64,000 bases of DNA from Apostichopus japonicus (taxonomy: Eukaryota > Echinodermata > Holothuroidea > Aspidochirotida > Stichopodidae), in the NCBI RefSeq assembly GCF_037975245.1, contig NC_092563.1:18467594-18531593 (forward strand), read 5' to 3'. Positions 37,531 through 52,168 of this stretch are shown here, piece after piece. The notes beneath the pieces were generated by a model. It did no database searches. It had not been told where the DNA came from and saw only the letters and a program-made list of their open reading frames with translations. The first letter of the stretch is position 1; the number at the start of each line of letters is the position of its first letter. A program made the position numbers and the translations under genes.

Positions 37531-40500
37531 TACCTCAAAAGGTACAACTCACCCCCCCCCCCCCTCTACCCCCTCCTCCATTCGAAAAAGAGTTTGTTTT
37601 CCTAAAATTAAAGTTTCGTAAAAATGTCGCATGACTCTAAAAACGTCGATTCCAAGCATCCATACTTCAATATTTACTTCCAGTATTGCACTTACTGATT
37701 CAGTTGATCCTTCACATTGAGAGTAGGACGATATCAACGCCATCAATTTTAATTCAGATTACAAAATGAATCTCAGCGTGAAAGCAAACACGAGGCACAA
37801 TACACACAGAGAACACATACCAGCACATATCGGGGGGTTTGGAGGCACCTGGGCTTTGTTTGAAAACAGACAAAATATTAAAAGAAGGTTTTGTACAGCA
37901 CCGGTATATAGCTATTGTACTGATGTGGAACTGACAGCACTCGCATGCAGGCATTACACGCGGCTATTACGCAAAACAAATATACAAGTGCCTCCTTTTT
38001 GTATCATATTTATTTTAGAGAACAAACCCTAAATATGTTAATTTATTTTAACTGGGTATATCATGACGTAGTCACATACAATAATTTGCATATACATTTC
38101 AAGAAAGCAGATATATGTTAATTTGCACCGATCACTCTCCCACACGTATAACTTGCTATAGGAGTATATGTGACACATATATATATTTCATGTACGCGTT
38201 TTCATATTTTTCATTCACTTTGTTGATAATTGCATTGAACAAATCATGTTTACAATATTATACAAAATACCCAATATCTAGTATAACTAGACTAACTTGT
38301 ACAACTAGACTAGTGTTGTTCTCTCCATTCAGTTTGCAAACAATTTCATTTGACAAAAAGGTCGATATTTTTACAATTTTTACAAGGCAATTGAGAAAAG
38401 ACGTCGCCCTTTTTGCGATACCTTCATTTGCGTTTGAAACTACCTTTTCATTTCCATAAATTTAAATAACATTAATTAAATGTGAGACAATCAACCCATT
38501 ACGTGGATAATCTATTTATATACGTAACAGCTAAGCTAACATGTGTCATGTGAAAACAATTAACTTGGATCAATAAGAAATAATGTAACTTGTTACAATA
38601 AAACAAAACAACAACAACAACAGCAGCAAAAAGGTGCGTTTTCTTTTTTGGTCATATGCTAACAACCCAGTCAAATCGATTTTTGTAAGCATGCCTTCAA
38701 TTGATCTCTGTTAATCAGAGTTCTGTTTATATACTCAACACTAAATTCAAATCGTCTTCGGGGTATTTAAACATTCTAATCGAGATTTCACAGGTTAAGA
38801 AGGTCAAGCAAAGAGACAAATTGCTAAAAATAAAACTGTAAACAGATAAAGTAGAGTCAAAAAACAAATTGACATTTCAGATTTAATTTTAATCTGAGCC
38901 TACCACGTCACGAATAACTTCCCGTTTAAAGTATATCGTACAAACCAGATGCTGATGTCAGAAGCGGTTGAGTATCAGATCATTCACCGGGGACAATTTC
39001 ATCATCGGGCCCCCTTTTGGCACTCTCAGACGGTTCCTCAATATGTAACCGTCCCACCCCCAAGCCACCTTACCCTTACTTCTTTCATCAACTCTCTTTG
39101 ATGTTCTCCACATGAAGTAGCCTATGTTCAATTCATACATGGTAACATGAAATGATATTTTCTCTACATGATGCGTTTGCGCGTTTTGCTTTACATTTGA
39201 CAAAAACCACATGATAACATAATCGACTGTTACTACAGTATATACTTAACAATATGTCCTGCAAATTGGATCCTCCAAAAGCACCCCAATAGCAGTGAAA
39301 AAATAAAGACATCGACAAATATTTATTTTAATTGAAAAAAAAATGAGCAGGGACACAAAAGTTTCTGTGTTATATTAATAGACTCTGTTACTATACATTT
39401 TCAGATTAGTATGAAAATCTAAGGGGTGGTGTCCATTTGAAGCAGTTATGATTTTAACTATTAGAAATGGAATGTCTTATACATGACCTACATGAGGGGG
39501 AACTTATACAACCCAACTCAAAAAATATTCCAGAAAAGTTGAACTTTTGAATAGAGCTAATCGAAACGGTTGCAGAAAACGTGCGATAGGATTACGGTTA
39601 GGCTTATAGGTATAGCATAAACAACGGGCATGTATATCGACAGATTCCTTTAAGATTTATCGCTCGGAGGAAGTCATTGCCCTATAGGCAAACATTTCTT
39701 TAAGGTTTACTGGCGAGGTAAGTTTACGAATAAGCCAAAGAGAGATAAGTTTCTGACGTCATTTTATGACCGGATATATAATGTTCAACGACGGTTTAAA
39801 AACGATTAAGACATTATAACGGCGACCCATAGATCAAAATAAACTCGTAAAGACAACCCGTTACGTGACAATAACACTCACACGCGGGGGGAGGCCCTGG
39901 GCAACGACCAAATATACATCATATCTCCCAGGCTTGTATTTATTACAACGTCAAAAAGTGATCTCGTGATTAATCCATATCAATAATATAACATAAATTA
40001 CAGAAGAGAGATAAATTATCAGGAGACCAAAAAAAAAAGGTCCGTGACTGTGCAAATTACTTCGGTATGAGCAGAGTTATGTTAAATCCCACCACCCCTC
40101 CAACCCCTTCAACCACCATCACCCACGGTAACCCATAGGTAACGATTGTTGATGAGAGGATAGGCTATAATGTATATCTGTCCCTACTATGTGCATGGAG
40201 AACCCACTCGTCAAATTGCGCTCTAATATGTGCAAGTTTTAGAGTCGAATAATAGCAAATCCTCAAACTTGAATGAGCATTTAAATATACCAACCACCAA
40301 GAGTCAAGTACAATTTCCCATTACTTAGACATGTAATTCCAAAGGATGGTCAAAAACTTTCAGCAGAAGTTAGATAGAAAACTTTCTGAATTTTTTTTTA
40401 TATTTTTTTTTAGGATTCCTACACTTTGGGGTGATACTTCTACTGACCTTTAAATGTAACGTGTGCTATTGTCACATAAACATCCTTCGCTGTGGTCTGC

Positions 40501-40665
40501 ACTGAATATGGATAGCTGTGACGTCATCAGAACAAAATATTCTTCTGATATCATATATAATAATCGCCTTTTGTTTAATATACACTATTTTTCTTGAAGT
40601 GTGAGGTATTCTTTTAAATTGCTTATTAGAGCTTTCAGCACCTAAACACACTGATTTCATACTCG

Positions 40666-40667
<2 letters not shown>

Positions 40668-40739
<72 letters not shown>
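40668..40739. repeat. (TA)n microsatellite
   Basis: About 70 bp of TA repeats, followed by a short CTAT repeat. Confidence 0.95.
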
Positions 40740-40741
<2 letters not shown>

Positions 40742-42238
40742 TTCTCTATCTATCTATCTCTTTCTGCACCGACTTAATGATTTACGGGTTTTCTTTGTTT
40801 TCTCCAAACGACTTTTCCGGGGTACCTAGATGAATAAATCGTACTGTGATCATAAACATTTCGGGTCGAGTTGAAGGGCCGAGGTATAGGCCATCATAAC
40901 GTGCTTTACCGGGCAGAAATGACACGAAAATGTTATACGATGGGTGTTTAATCATTCACCAGTTCTTCGCCCTCTTGTAAAGGATCTATTCTTTTAAAGG
41001 GTTATATGTTGAACATATTTATAGCGAGAGTTAAATTTGATGAAATTCAGAGATGTGTTTTGGATTCGATGCTCATCTTCCTCTGGTTATTGCCTCTGAA
41101 AGTCTAAATTATACTAGAAAAGCCATGGAAAATAATGGTCATTCTTGTAACATAAGCTTTACACTCAAAATATATATGCCGTGTCCCTCAAAGTTGGGAG
41201 TATAATTATGTTTAGCTTAATACTCCTCAATGTATGAGAGTCATTTGCAGGTGGGGTGGGCCGGGGTGTGCGGCGGGGGTGGGGGAGGGGGGGGGTGGGT
41301 GGGGGCGTTGGGGGAGTATGTTACCTTGTAGCGATAGCTAAACGTTTGATAGAGTATACTGTTGAGCTCTCATAGTGTGGTGATGGTTACAAAGTCTTTA
41401 AGAATGAGTTGTGTTTAGCTGTAATCGTTACTTGGTATTCTTATGTATTGATGAAATATCTTTTTTTTTGTTCGAAACTTTGCTTCTTGCGCACATGCGT
41501 ATGGACGAGTTTATATTGTCATATTATACACTGGTACATAGCTCTATGGGGATATGAATGGGGGGTGTAGTGTAAGGGGGTGACGCTACGAAAGATATCA
41601 GTACCACAAGAAATATGCCTTAGGTTTAATATAAGTTTGCTTTGTGAAATCCAAATACAATAGAATATTCTACCCCCACTTCTAAGCTGTGCCAGCAAAT
41701 GCATTACGCTTTTAATACAACACTATTATTGGTTCAAAGATAATATATGTTAATTATATACCAAAATATGATTCAACTAAACGATGGTTCTATTACGAGA
41801 AGTAGATTAGGCTTGGCATATAGGTAGTATCTAGTGACAGCAGTGTGACATGAATGCTTTATAAGGGAACAATGTGCTCTTGCCCATTTCAAATTGCGTC
41901 TTATCCTGGGCCATGCGTATAGGCTATATATGCACTGAATGACGGCATATCACTTTAAGTGTAGTTTCTTACTGTACACACTCAATCGGGTACTTTTTAA
42001 CCACTTATATTCTTGGCCGCATCATATAATTTACTTTCACCTCAACATTTCGAAAATATCGGATATGTGGGAGGTAAGTTTGACATCAAAATATGTATGA
42101 TTGATGTATGCAGGTTATAAAGGTTTGTATGGCCGATAGTCTATGAGTAGAAATAGAGTACCCATGTTAGAGCAGATGTACACTCACAAACACATTGTGC
42201 ACACCGCCACACCCACACGCATATATGTACACACACAC

Positions 42239-42239
<1 letters not shown>

Positions 42240-42327
<88 letters not shown>
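42240..42327. repeat. (TA)n microsatellite
   Basis: About 87 bp of TA repeats. It is the rightmost long TA array in the window. Confidence 0.95.
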
Positions 42328-42328
<1 letters not shown>

Positions 42329-44399
42329 ATTCCGATCACCAAATGAAGGACATTGTCACGTTATACGTAACGTGAGTCTATTCAACTGTGGCGAAAAGTC
42401 ACGAGGTCTTTGCGGATTGAACCCAGCGTTTTGGTTCTCTCATGTTGTTTTCTCATCCTTCTCGATGTATTTAAAATGATGTTTATCGTCAAAATAAGTT
42501 TAACCATTCATTATACTTTGCCTTGGTTGTCATGACGTTTGTCACCGTCTTGTTTTTCACATTTGAAAGTCAAAAGTTAAACCTCGTACAGAGTTTGGGA
42601 ATGTGAAGATAATAGACGATGATACTAGCTATTAACATTTTTATTTTATTTCATTCGTAAAACTGTAGAAATATTTAAAGGTCATGTTAATTGTAAGCAA
42701 GGTTACACATCATGAAACCCCGCAATGGACGCTTCACCATAGGAGAAGTAAAAATTGAAGAAGGTTACATGCTGATCGATTATAGTCTGAGCAAAGACTA
42801 AACTAAACAACAAAACCAGTGATACTTTACACAAATAATTTATATTATTAAAGCTGAGATGAAAAAGGGGGACATAAAGTTTTATGTGACGTTCCAGTCA
42901 GAGATTGGAAACGGAGAAAGGGAATGTCCCATCCAGAGGCAAGATAAGAATGGATATAGTTTCGACATTTTCATGATCATCACGTAACCAGGTATAGACG
43001 CTTGTCGTCTGCGACTTTACCAGAACCCTTTAATTATTGATGAGCTCTGAGAGTATTGACGTCATTACACATGTATATACCCTTGTTGACATTACAAAAG
43101 TGGCGAGACATTAAAGTGTGATTAAGCTAGTAACATGAAGTATAAATGATTCGTGCAGAGGCGGCGGAAACAGGGATGGGAGAGGGAATCAGGGGCATGT
43201 ATCCCCAATTATACGACAACGAAAAACAAATCGTTACATAAAAGTGCCCCTTTTTTCTATGATGAGTAGTAATGAAAAGTTTTTTTTTTAATTTTCTGAC
43301 TAAAAACTAACCTATTGCTATTTAAACTCTAGTTGAGAATTTAAGCCAAATGTATCCCCCCAAAAAGTGCCATTTTCATTGAAAAACATTCAATACTTGA
43401 ATTTGTGCCGGTACAGGGTGCACACGAGCGGATGCATTTTGTCGGTGAGTTGTCAGTTATGTTTGTACCTCCCCCCGCTCCCCCACCCCTCACTGCCGAA
43501 TGACCTACTTCCCTACAAAGTTTCCAGCTTGACTCCTCTTCTGCCGAGCCCTGGATTGTGATACGTTTCTGTATAACTAACTAGGCGTATACATGCGAGG
43601 CCAGTGCAGCAAAACTGTGCCAACACAACTGTTTATTGGTTATTTAACAGCCTGTGAAAATCAAACGGCATATAGCCTCTTTAGTGTAGCGATTGCCGCA
43701 ACCCGCGACATATACCTCGGTATCACTCAGGAGTTATTCCTGCTATTATCGCCAACAGGTGTAACATACCATCACGCAGATCAAGGATAAACGATTTTAA
43801 TAATTCTTCATTTTCATTTCATTTCAAACCAATGATGCATGTTCATACTAAACAGATGTTCCAACCAATGAAATGTTAACAATAACATGATTGCCCCCTG
43901 TGTTTCTACGAATACATTCAGGTTTGCGAGGGCAAAGTCGTCAAAAGGTTACAGCAAGTCGAAAATCTATCGTTTCGGCAAATTAGGTCCTAGATTATCT
44001 TCCGTAGTTTATCTCTCAGAAAGAGAAAACTGGCCTCACTAAACAGGCTTGTGTTTGCTACGTCAGAATTACATCAGCAAAAATATGATATTTTATATTA
44101 GGATGTTTTACAAGTTGAATCAAAAAGATCAGGGTACGCCGAATGGGTCATTAATGTTACATGATCAATATTTATAAGTAATGTCTAAGCTACTCGGGAA
44201 TATTATGTGTGATATTATGACAAACATATACACATACCCATCATTATGACACTGTTGTACACCTAAGTAAGTTTGATTTGTGATTAGTTTGTTTTACAAT
44301 CAATGTTGTAAGGGTACTAGCCTATTTCTAATATACCGACATATATATATATATGTAGCTCAACAGGTGGATTTATGTATCATCCCGGCCATAGAGACA

Positions 44400-44546
44400 C
44401 TTTCCCAATTCTCCCCTTGTCCTATACGCCCCCTCCCCCTATACTCTCCCCTCCCCCTATACTCTCCCCTCCCCTATACTCCTCCTCCTCTCCCCTCCTT
44501 CACCCTCCCCCTCCCCTCCCCCTTCTTCACCCCTCCTCCTCCCCAT
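44400..44546. repeat. Polypyrimidine tract (CCCCTATACTCTCC repeats)
   Basis: About 145 bp almost wholly C and T on the plus strand, with three or four copies of CCCCTATACTCTCC. Pro/Leu/Ser-rich frames here are artefacts. Confidence 0.85.
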
Positions 44547-44712
44547 TCCTTCATTTATCTATACTGATGCTGACCGGTTTGAATTTTATCCGGTCAAAAC
44601 ATACCGTATTTGTCGTAATATTTTGTACTTATTAAAGAAAAATGACCCAAGATAGACCCCGGTGAAGAACTCCAAAGAACCGGATCCATATTTCAATCCC
44701 AGTCCCTTTACA

Positions 44713-44782
44713 CATAGGCGTAGGAGGCGGGGGGGGGGCTGCAGCCCCCCCCCCCAAATCAAATTAGGCTCCTACGCCTATG
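44713..44782. mobile_element. 70-bp foldback element with hAT-like ends
   Basis: The 14-bp perfect inverted ends CATAGGCGTAGGAG and CTCCTACGCCTATG enclose a G-run/CTGCAG/C-run core. Perfect 8-bp direct repeats CCTTTACA flank it (44705-44712 and 44783-44790), matching a hAT target duplication. The ends share GGCGTAGGA with the element at 52169-52544. It codes for nothing. Confidence 0.8.
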
Positions 44783-44790
44783 CCTTTACA

Positions 44791-47700
44791 TCGGCGAGAC
44801 TGACGCTTTATGATCATGAATGTGTTATGTCCAGTGCATATCACCAGGTCCTATGTAGAGGATAGAGAACAGATACGGTACTACACATGATCAAGTTAAA
44901 GGATGGTAAGTATTTTGTAATATGTTTTACACATGATCACTTGAACTTAAAAACCAAATGATCGAGGACCTAGTTAAAACTATATGATATCTTCACGTAT
45001 AGGTTATACAGTACTGAGAACAGCGCATGGTGACACGGACTACACGAACTAAAGTTAATTAACTCAGACGTCCAAAAGCCGATCATTCAATCATGTTTAT
45101 GTACATCACGCGAACATTTGCAACTGAGCGTATAGGTCGGATATAGCCTAGGCTAACTGAACAAATCATTATTCGTTCTATTCATTGACACATACATAAA
45201 AAACATTCCCTACCCCCTTCCTCTGTTTGAAGTCTTCATTCTCCCTTATTAAGTATATCATAAAATAAGAATACATTATTCTTTATCCCATATTTTCCCC
45301 GGACCCCCTACATTGACCCCTGGCCACGCGACGGTAACCAACTCTGACCCCCTTTTCACCAGTTCTGCATACAAACTCTCTTAAGCGATTATAATATGAC
45401 CGTTTGTAAGAATCTTAAAAAAAAACACGGAAAGATAGTAAGTAAGAAAACAAGCCCCCCCCCCAAAAAAAAAAAATGTTTTCCCCTAATTATTTCGTCA
45501 CCTTGAAAATTAGAAGGATAGGAATATTGTGCCCCCCAAAAAGACAAAAGAAAAACCGTTCGGTTCATCGAATTCGATGACTAATTATCACTATATATAA
45601 CCTAGTATTTAGTTGATCTCTCCTTTCAACGGGGCGGTTGACTCTTCTCCCGTTCTGATTGGGTCATGCCCGTTGGAAGCTATATACCTCCAGGAGTCGA
45701 TGGCCTACCAACAATGCCAGATCTTACATGCTTTGGCCTTTTCACCGCCCGTGGATCTATTTTGAGTACGAGAGATAATTACAATTAGTTGGTAACTTGA
45801 GGTAAATATCAGGATTATGGAATCAACTCCGCGATGGTGACAATGGAGGCCTTCTGATAGGGGTCGCTGACCCGTTAAGTAAAGGCCTTTTGTCTCACAG
45901 CCGGCTTATTGGTTTCAACGTGCGAGCATGGAAGAACCAACTACCACCCAGTGAAGGTCGCATGCACGCAGCCAATGTCATCGTCTACGCTTGTTGTAAA
46001 AAGATTGATTTTGGGGTAAATTGAGTTGATAGTTCAACGACCTGACATGGGTGTATATCCTGGCTCCAAGATAATGCTAGACCATAAATGGAGTACATCG
46101 ATATAGTCTAAATAATAATATAGCCAGAGGGGATTAAGAATAAAGAGAGAGAGAAGGAAAAATCGGATGTATAACTAAAGTCGGTATACTATGTAACGTA
46201 TAGCCTACATTATACGAGATATGAATTGAGGGAAGCTATATTTATCCTGAATGATTCCAGCAGGATATGAGAGACTTTATTATGTGAGTATACATCCGGA
46301 TACCGTTAAGAAAGTTGACTTAAAATTGACCACATCCTGAGTTCAATGATTGCAAGAAAAGTGGTGACAACGCCGGGTTTTTTGCTGGAAAATGTCCAAA
46401 AGAAAATGAAAATAAGCAGAAGAAGAAGAAGAGGTGGAAATAAAACTGGGACAAAAAAAAAAAAAAAAAAAAAGGCAAAATACGGTCATCATTCTAATAA
46501 TGTCAAAATTCCAATAGTCATTCCTTGTATATCTAAGTTTCCGTCGGTTTCGTTATTTCTTTTATCACGTGATCCTTTTTATAGCTGTAAGTTTTTCGTT
46601 GAAATTATACCACAGTCTTGTGGTAGATCTACCATATTAAATGTTATACCTCTCAAAGGAAGTATACTCTTTTCCTTCAGTCATTGAGGTTCTCAACATG
46701 TTTCCCACCATACAAGGCCCCTCGGGACAACGAAAAGAATGTTCCAGATCCCCCTAAAAAACATAGGGACTCAGCCCACCATGGTTGGGGGTTATGTCAG
46801 GCAAAATGTCGCGGTTCCTTATCCTTTAATTTAAAAAAAAATATCATTTAGTTATTTAATTTTTTTCCCCTCGAGATGGCATTTGAATAATTTGTTCTGG
46901 GTGGTGTCTTATCAGCGTATATACAGTCAGTGATGTTTAAGAACCTGTTCGGTTTTTACCGAACTCAATTTCGACCCGGAACCCTTCCGGACCTCTTTGC
47001 CCTCATGGACCCCGACAATTTTTCCGACTCCCTATGGTTCGCCGGCGCCAGGTTAAAAAAAAAAAATGTTGTAGTCCACCAAAATCACGAGATCAAGAGA
47101 TATGGTCAACATTAAATTAATTCAGTCTATATTCGCACGATACGTTACGGTACTACTGGGGCTTTTTTAAAATTTTTTATAAACCAGTGACTCGGTCATT
47201 CAGCTCGACGAAGCGATGCTACACAGTGACTAAAAACAAAATGTTGAAGTGTGAGGGGTGGAATAGGGGGGGGGGTGTCAATATACCGAATGATAAACGA
47301 GAAACCTTTAACATTGTTAAAACATATTTATGTTGGTGTGTAAAGAATAAAAGAGCTTGCATAAATTAAATTGAACTTATTGGAAAACTTTTTAGTTAAT
47401 ATTGAGTTACTAAAAACTTTGCGATTGCAAGTCGTCAATATCTTAAAAATTTAATATATATATATATAAATTATGAAATATATAACGAATTTTCAATCGA
47501 TCACACATCACTTACCTTTAGAGAGGCCAAAAAAGAAGGAAGAAGTGTGATGGGGTGGGGTGGGGGGGGGGGGGGAATTAGTGCCGTATCTTTAGAACTT
47601 CTAGTTGCGCAATAGTCCTCTTTGAGTCAACCTACTTTGACAATCAGATTTAATAAGATATTTGAGCTAACTTTTTTTTCTTTTGTTTTATAACTTTTAC

Positions 47701-50700
47701 GATGTTTTTCGGTATTGAAATCTCACGAGAGTGTAGATCTATTAGATTGGTTTCAACGTGTCATGTCAGAGGAGGACATGACAATGAATTGTAGTCTTAT
47801 TTGGGATCCACTGGAGTATAATATTCAGAAGATTTGGTCAAATTGGCGAAAAAATAGGAAATTGATTATGTCGAATAAAACGAACAAGCGTATGTTAGGC
47901 CTATATATTGTTATAGATCGGATCCGTGCAAGTGATCCTCTTTTTTTTTTCTTTTTTTTTTTCAAGAAACGAAGAAAAGCTTCGATTTACTTAGTTACTT
48001 GCCAATAAAGTCTTATTCGTTTTTTTTAGGGAGGGGATGTCGGTTGGCTCCGGTAGGGGGGAGGGGGTCATATGAAATGCCATGGTGAAAACCTGCAGTT
48101 CTGTCGTTTAGTGGAAGTGTATATAGGCCTCAGTTCAGTGTCAATTGTGGGATCTTGAGGGGGGGGGGGGCGGGGGGTATGGCAATGGATAAATTCCAAT
48201 ATTGGCAAGATTTTATGCATGATCACAGAACAGATGGAGACCATCTTGAAGTTTGTTTTTAATATTGTCAACGCAACCTTGCCAATAAATACTGGGTACA
48301 TGATACGCCACCGGACTAAACATGTTAACCATTTAAACCACAACAACAAAAGCAAAAATATATCATGTATAATTATATCTCATGCGATGGGTACGGTTCC
48401 AGAAAAGGAGAACCTCCACAGACACAAACCTCCACATTCACTATTGATGTTGCTCTAAAAAGGAGCTTGTCTTTCTCACAGCCTCACGGGGGGGGGGGCT
48501 TAGGGGGCACAGGGGGCAACAAGAAGACGAGAACGGAAAGGAAACATACAGGAAGGGGGGTAGGGCATGTGGGGGGCATGAAGTCGGCTTTCTTTCAGTT
48601 TATTGAAAGTTTTACGCGTGATTTTCTTTCAAATTCCCATTTTGTCCCATGTCAACAGCAAACTAAATCTATGTGGTAGGTATCACTGGTACTATGTATT
48701 ACCTATCCACGCCCAAATCCTGATACCGAGTTCGCCTACCGGTTAACCGGTTCGGAAACGGTGTACCTCTGGCTGTGAGTCGCCGAATGCACCGCTAGTG
48801 TGAGATGCTGGAGGCTCCGATGCCCCCCCCCTTGGTCATACGAATGGTGCTCATGTTCGTTCCTGGCGCTGCATTGGAAACATGTTTCTAGGCCTCAATG
48901 GCGCCAGGCTGGTTTGATCATTGCGCTCCCGGATTAAGCTACAGTGTCCGTTCTTGAACATACTATAACGATAACTACCTTCATTCCTCCTATTGTTTTG
49001 GTTTTGTTGACCTGTATACCTGAGTGGTGATAGTCTAGTCACTTACATTGATCTTATATAGAGAGTGTAGAAAGAATGATACAGAAATATATTCCGTGGA
49101 CATTTTTGTTTTTATTGGTATATTTAACATTTTAATTATGTGCCCAAAATGTTAGCCCTTAAAGAGAGTGAAGACTCGCGCACAAAGAAACGTCTGATGC
49201 CGGTAATCTGACCTAGTTTCGAATGAGGTGTAACAGAAGTGTTAGAGACCACCACCGATCCCAGAGAATACACACACAGCTTGCTACCGTCGGTAATTAG
49301 ACACTAGTGTACAGTCAATACATGCAGCTACGGTCAATACCCACAACACAGTGTACATAGCAGCGATGGACATCTCAGGTCTAGATAAAAGATAACAAGG
49401 TATCACGTTTCATTACTGTCTGCATTTTGTAGCGACACGAACAAAACTTCACTTGCAAGCAACGGAAAGTTAACCTTTTCAGAGTGCGGCACGCGGTTTG
49501 GGGCGAGTCTTGAATGCCTTTAACCTATCCAGTTTGAGAGAACAATAATTGCTTGGAACGATGTAGACTATAGACTGGTAACTTAGCCTACAGCAGATTA
49601 TGCAGATTACATCTCCCTATATAACTCTGCATTTCTGAATTATATTGACCTCATTACGTCAAAGTATAATGTTAATTCGTGTTGATTCAAAGAAATTAAA
49701 AAGTCAACATTATCTATTTCCCAAATTTAACATATAAAATGCTAACCAACAAAGAACCGGAGTAATCGGTTAAACCCAACGATTAATCATCACAGATAAA
49801 AATGATACTAGTAGACAGAATACATTATGATGCTCCTTGATGGTTTCAATAATGAGTGACCAATATATTTGACATATTTGATGACAATGTTAGTGACGTT
49901 TTTATGTCGAATCGATGGAAATTGCATTTTGTAAAATGTACGATCTTTAAGATCTCCATAAATATAGGACTATACCTGGAATGAAAATATGCTCACATAT
50001 CTCTTATCACAGATAGAATTTCTGAATTAATTAACGGAGACAGTTAAATCATACTTCATGACACAAGGGGGGGGGGGGCGGCGCTCCGGTGTCCACTGTG
50101 CAGAGAAAAGACATAGCCTACAAACTTTAACCCGCTTATTGAATCACCCCTAACCCCCCTCCCCCACACACCCTTCCCATGTACGAGATGTGCTTTAAAT
50201 AATATCCCAGTTGAAAATTTCAAAACGAACAGTACAAAGTGTAGGCTAGTACTTAACCCCATAAACCCCCTCCCCAACCCAGGCCCCAAAATTGTGTACA
50301 CTTAGCTATAAATATGGCCATCTCAATTAATTAATGAAAATCACAGCTTCCAACTCCGATTCAAATATGCAGAATAGTTTATAGGCGTTCACATGCGTTG
50401 TGACGTAAACAAGTAAATAAATGACTGACATGTGCTAATGTGAAATATTACACGGCCTCGTCATATTGGATGACTTAAAGAAAAACAATGCTAAAAACGC
50501 AACTCGAAATGTATAACTTTAAACATCTGTAACGTTATTTAATTTAACATGATTACACTGCAGCATGTGTTTGTATATGATCCATATAATACTAACGCAA
50601 ATCTAATTATTTTAAATATATATGTATATGACGTCATTATACGCATACCGTGATAATTGTTTTTAAATGAAATTAAATGTGAATGATGTAGAAATGACGT

Positions 50701-52160
50701 ATACCAAAGAACGAAATTGTTGATGAATTGGTTTTGTTTATTATATTTACGCATGCACGACAGTAGCTACACTCTAAAAAATAAACGGGTAGTTCTACAC
50801 TGTTGTCAGGTATTTTAACACATGGATTGTTATTAAACACTGGAAAAGTGTATAATAAACATCCACAATGTAGTTATACCATCACAAAGTGTAAACATAA
50901 CCATTGCCTTGGCCATTACCCGATTAACGTGTACATATACCCCGAGGTAAAGCCGGTTTGTGTATTTCTGATCTTTGTGGGTAAATTTACATACTGTGCG
51001 TGTAATAAGACACAATGATTTATGTACATTTACACATTTACAGTGCTTATTTTACACTCACTTTTCAAAAAAGTACCCTTTTTAACCAATAGGGTAATTT
51101 TACCCACATAACATGTACTTTGCACGAATAACGTATACCTTAGTAACAAGGTGTAAAATAACCCTTCTTAGTATGTTGTTTTAAATCAAAAAGGGTATAA
51201 CACCAACAACACTTATTTTGAAGTATCGTAAGAGGGTAGAATCACACAAGATAAGAGCTATTTATACACTTCATGTGGTTGTATTTGTTCTATACACTTG
51301 TGATTAGTTTAAAATGCCACCCTGGGGGAATTATCACCCAGTATTTATGTACTGAAGTATAAATTTACTCGTTCATGGGTTAATATATATCACTACCAGT
51401 ATTTTCGGGTCTTAGCCCGTCATTATTTGTATGCACCCTATAGTACCCTACATGTACATTTTGGAACACAGAGCTGCCCCGGCGACTATAGGCCCAATTT
51501 CTAAAGTCCCAACAACCAATGCAAATTACTGTCAAAAGGAATTGGGGCGACAATAGGCCAGCTGTTTAGCTTGACATTTATTTATTAATAGCCTATATCG
51601 TGTTATAAATATACGGCAAACTGTACAGATATATGGAGTATCCCCGAATTTCCCCGTGGAAATGTCTGCATGGTTATTAGTAAAATAATAACTGTTTCTT
51701 ATGTGGGGGTGAGAGGATATGAATGGAGTCGTAGGATAGGCCTATATGAAGTTTCGTGAAAGTTTAATAAGGCAAGACTAACTAATACAGTCAAAATAGC
51801 AAATGATCCTGAGGTAATGAACAGATAAGGAGCGGCTCCCAACCTATAAATACCAACACCTGATTAAGGGGTGCAGACAATTATCTATAAGATCTACATA
51901 GGTCTAACCATGGGCGCGTATGAGACGGGGTGAAGGTTTGCAACCCATCGATCAGAAGGTACCCTTTTCTTCAGACCAGCCGCTCTTTTTCGAGCATGCT
52001 AGCTTGTGTTGCGTCAGACCAACCCCCCCCCCCCTCAACGAAGGTAGTCCCGTACGCTTATGTACATAACAAAACAACGGAAAGTATATAAGCTACTGCG
52101 ATCATTTTCTCGAAACACTGAATCCCTCCCCTTCTGGATTGGCCCATGAAGACGGTTTGA
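44791..52160. other. Intergenic, no gene seen
   Basis: It contains GC-richer patches (45620-46080, 46940-47060, 48700-49020) that I do not recognise and that have no long open frames, a poly-A run at about 46452-46475, and many poly-G/poly-C runs. The stretch 50770-51420 is listed separately. Confidence 0.4.
50764..51430. repeat. Possible degenerate repeat of GGGTAA/TTTTACCC words
   Basis: The interval starts CACTCTAAAAAATAAACGGG and is full of recurring words such as GTGTAAA, TTTACAC, GGGTAATTTTACCC and ACACTT on both strands. It reads like an old, internally repetitive interspersed element. No boundaries, terminal repeats or coding sequence could be defined. Confidence 0.35.
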
Positions 52161-52168
52161 CTCACAAT

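Larger units (their letters stand above)
37531..44390. other. Intergenic, no convincing gene
   Basis: AT-rich DNA with (TA)n arrays (listed separately), a very G-rich stretch at about 41251-41312, and scattered poly-C or poly-G runs. An open frame at 38115-38459 lacks domain features. Confidence 0.45.

Noticed and set aside
40452-40513. Possible short minus-strand exon encoding QTTAKDVYVTIAHVTFK
   Set aside because: The splice sites look acceptable, but it is isolated, with no in-phase neighbours or family match.
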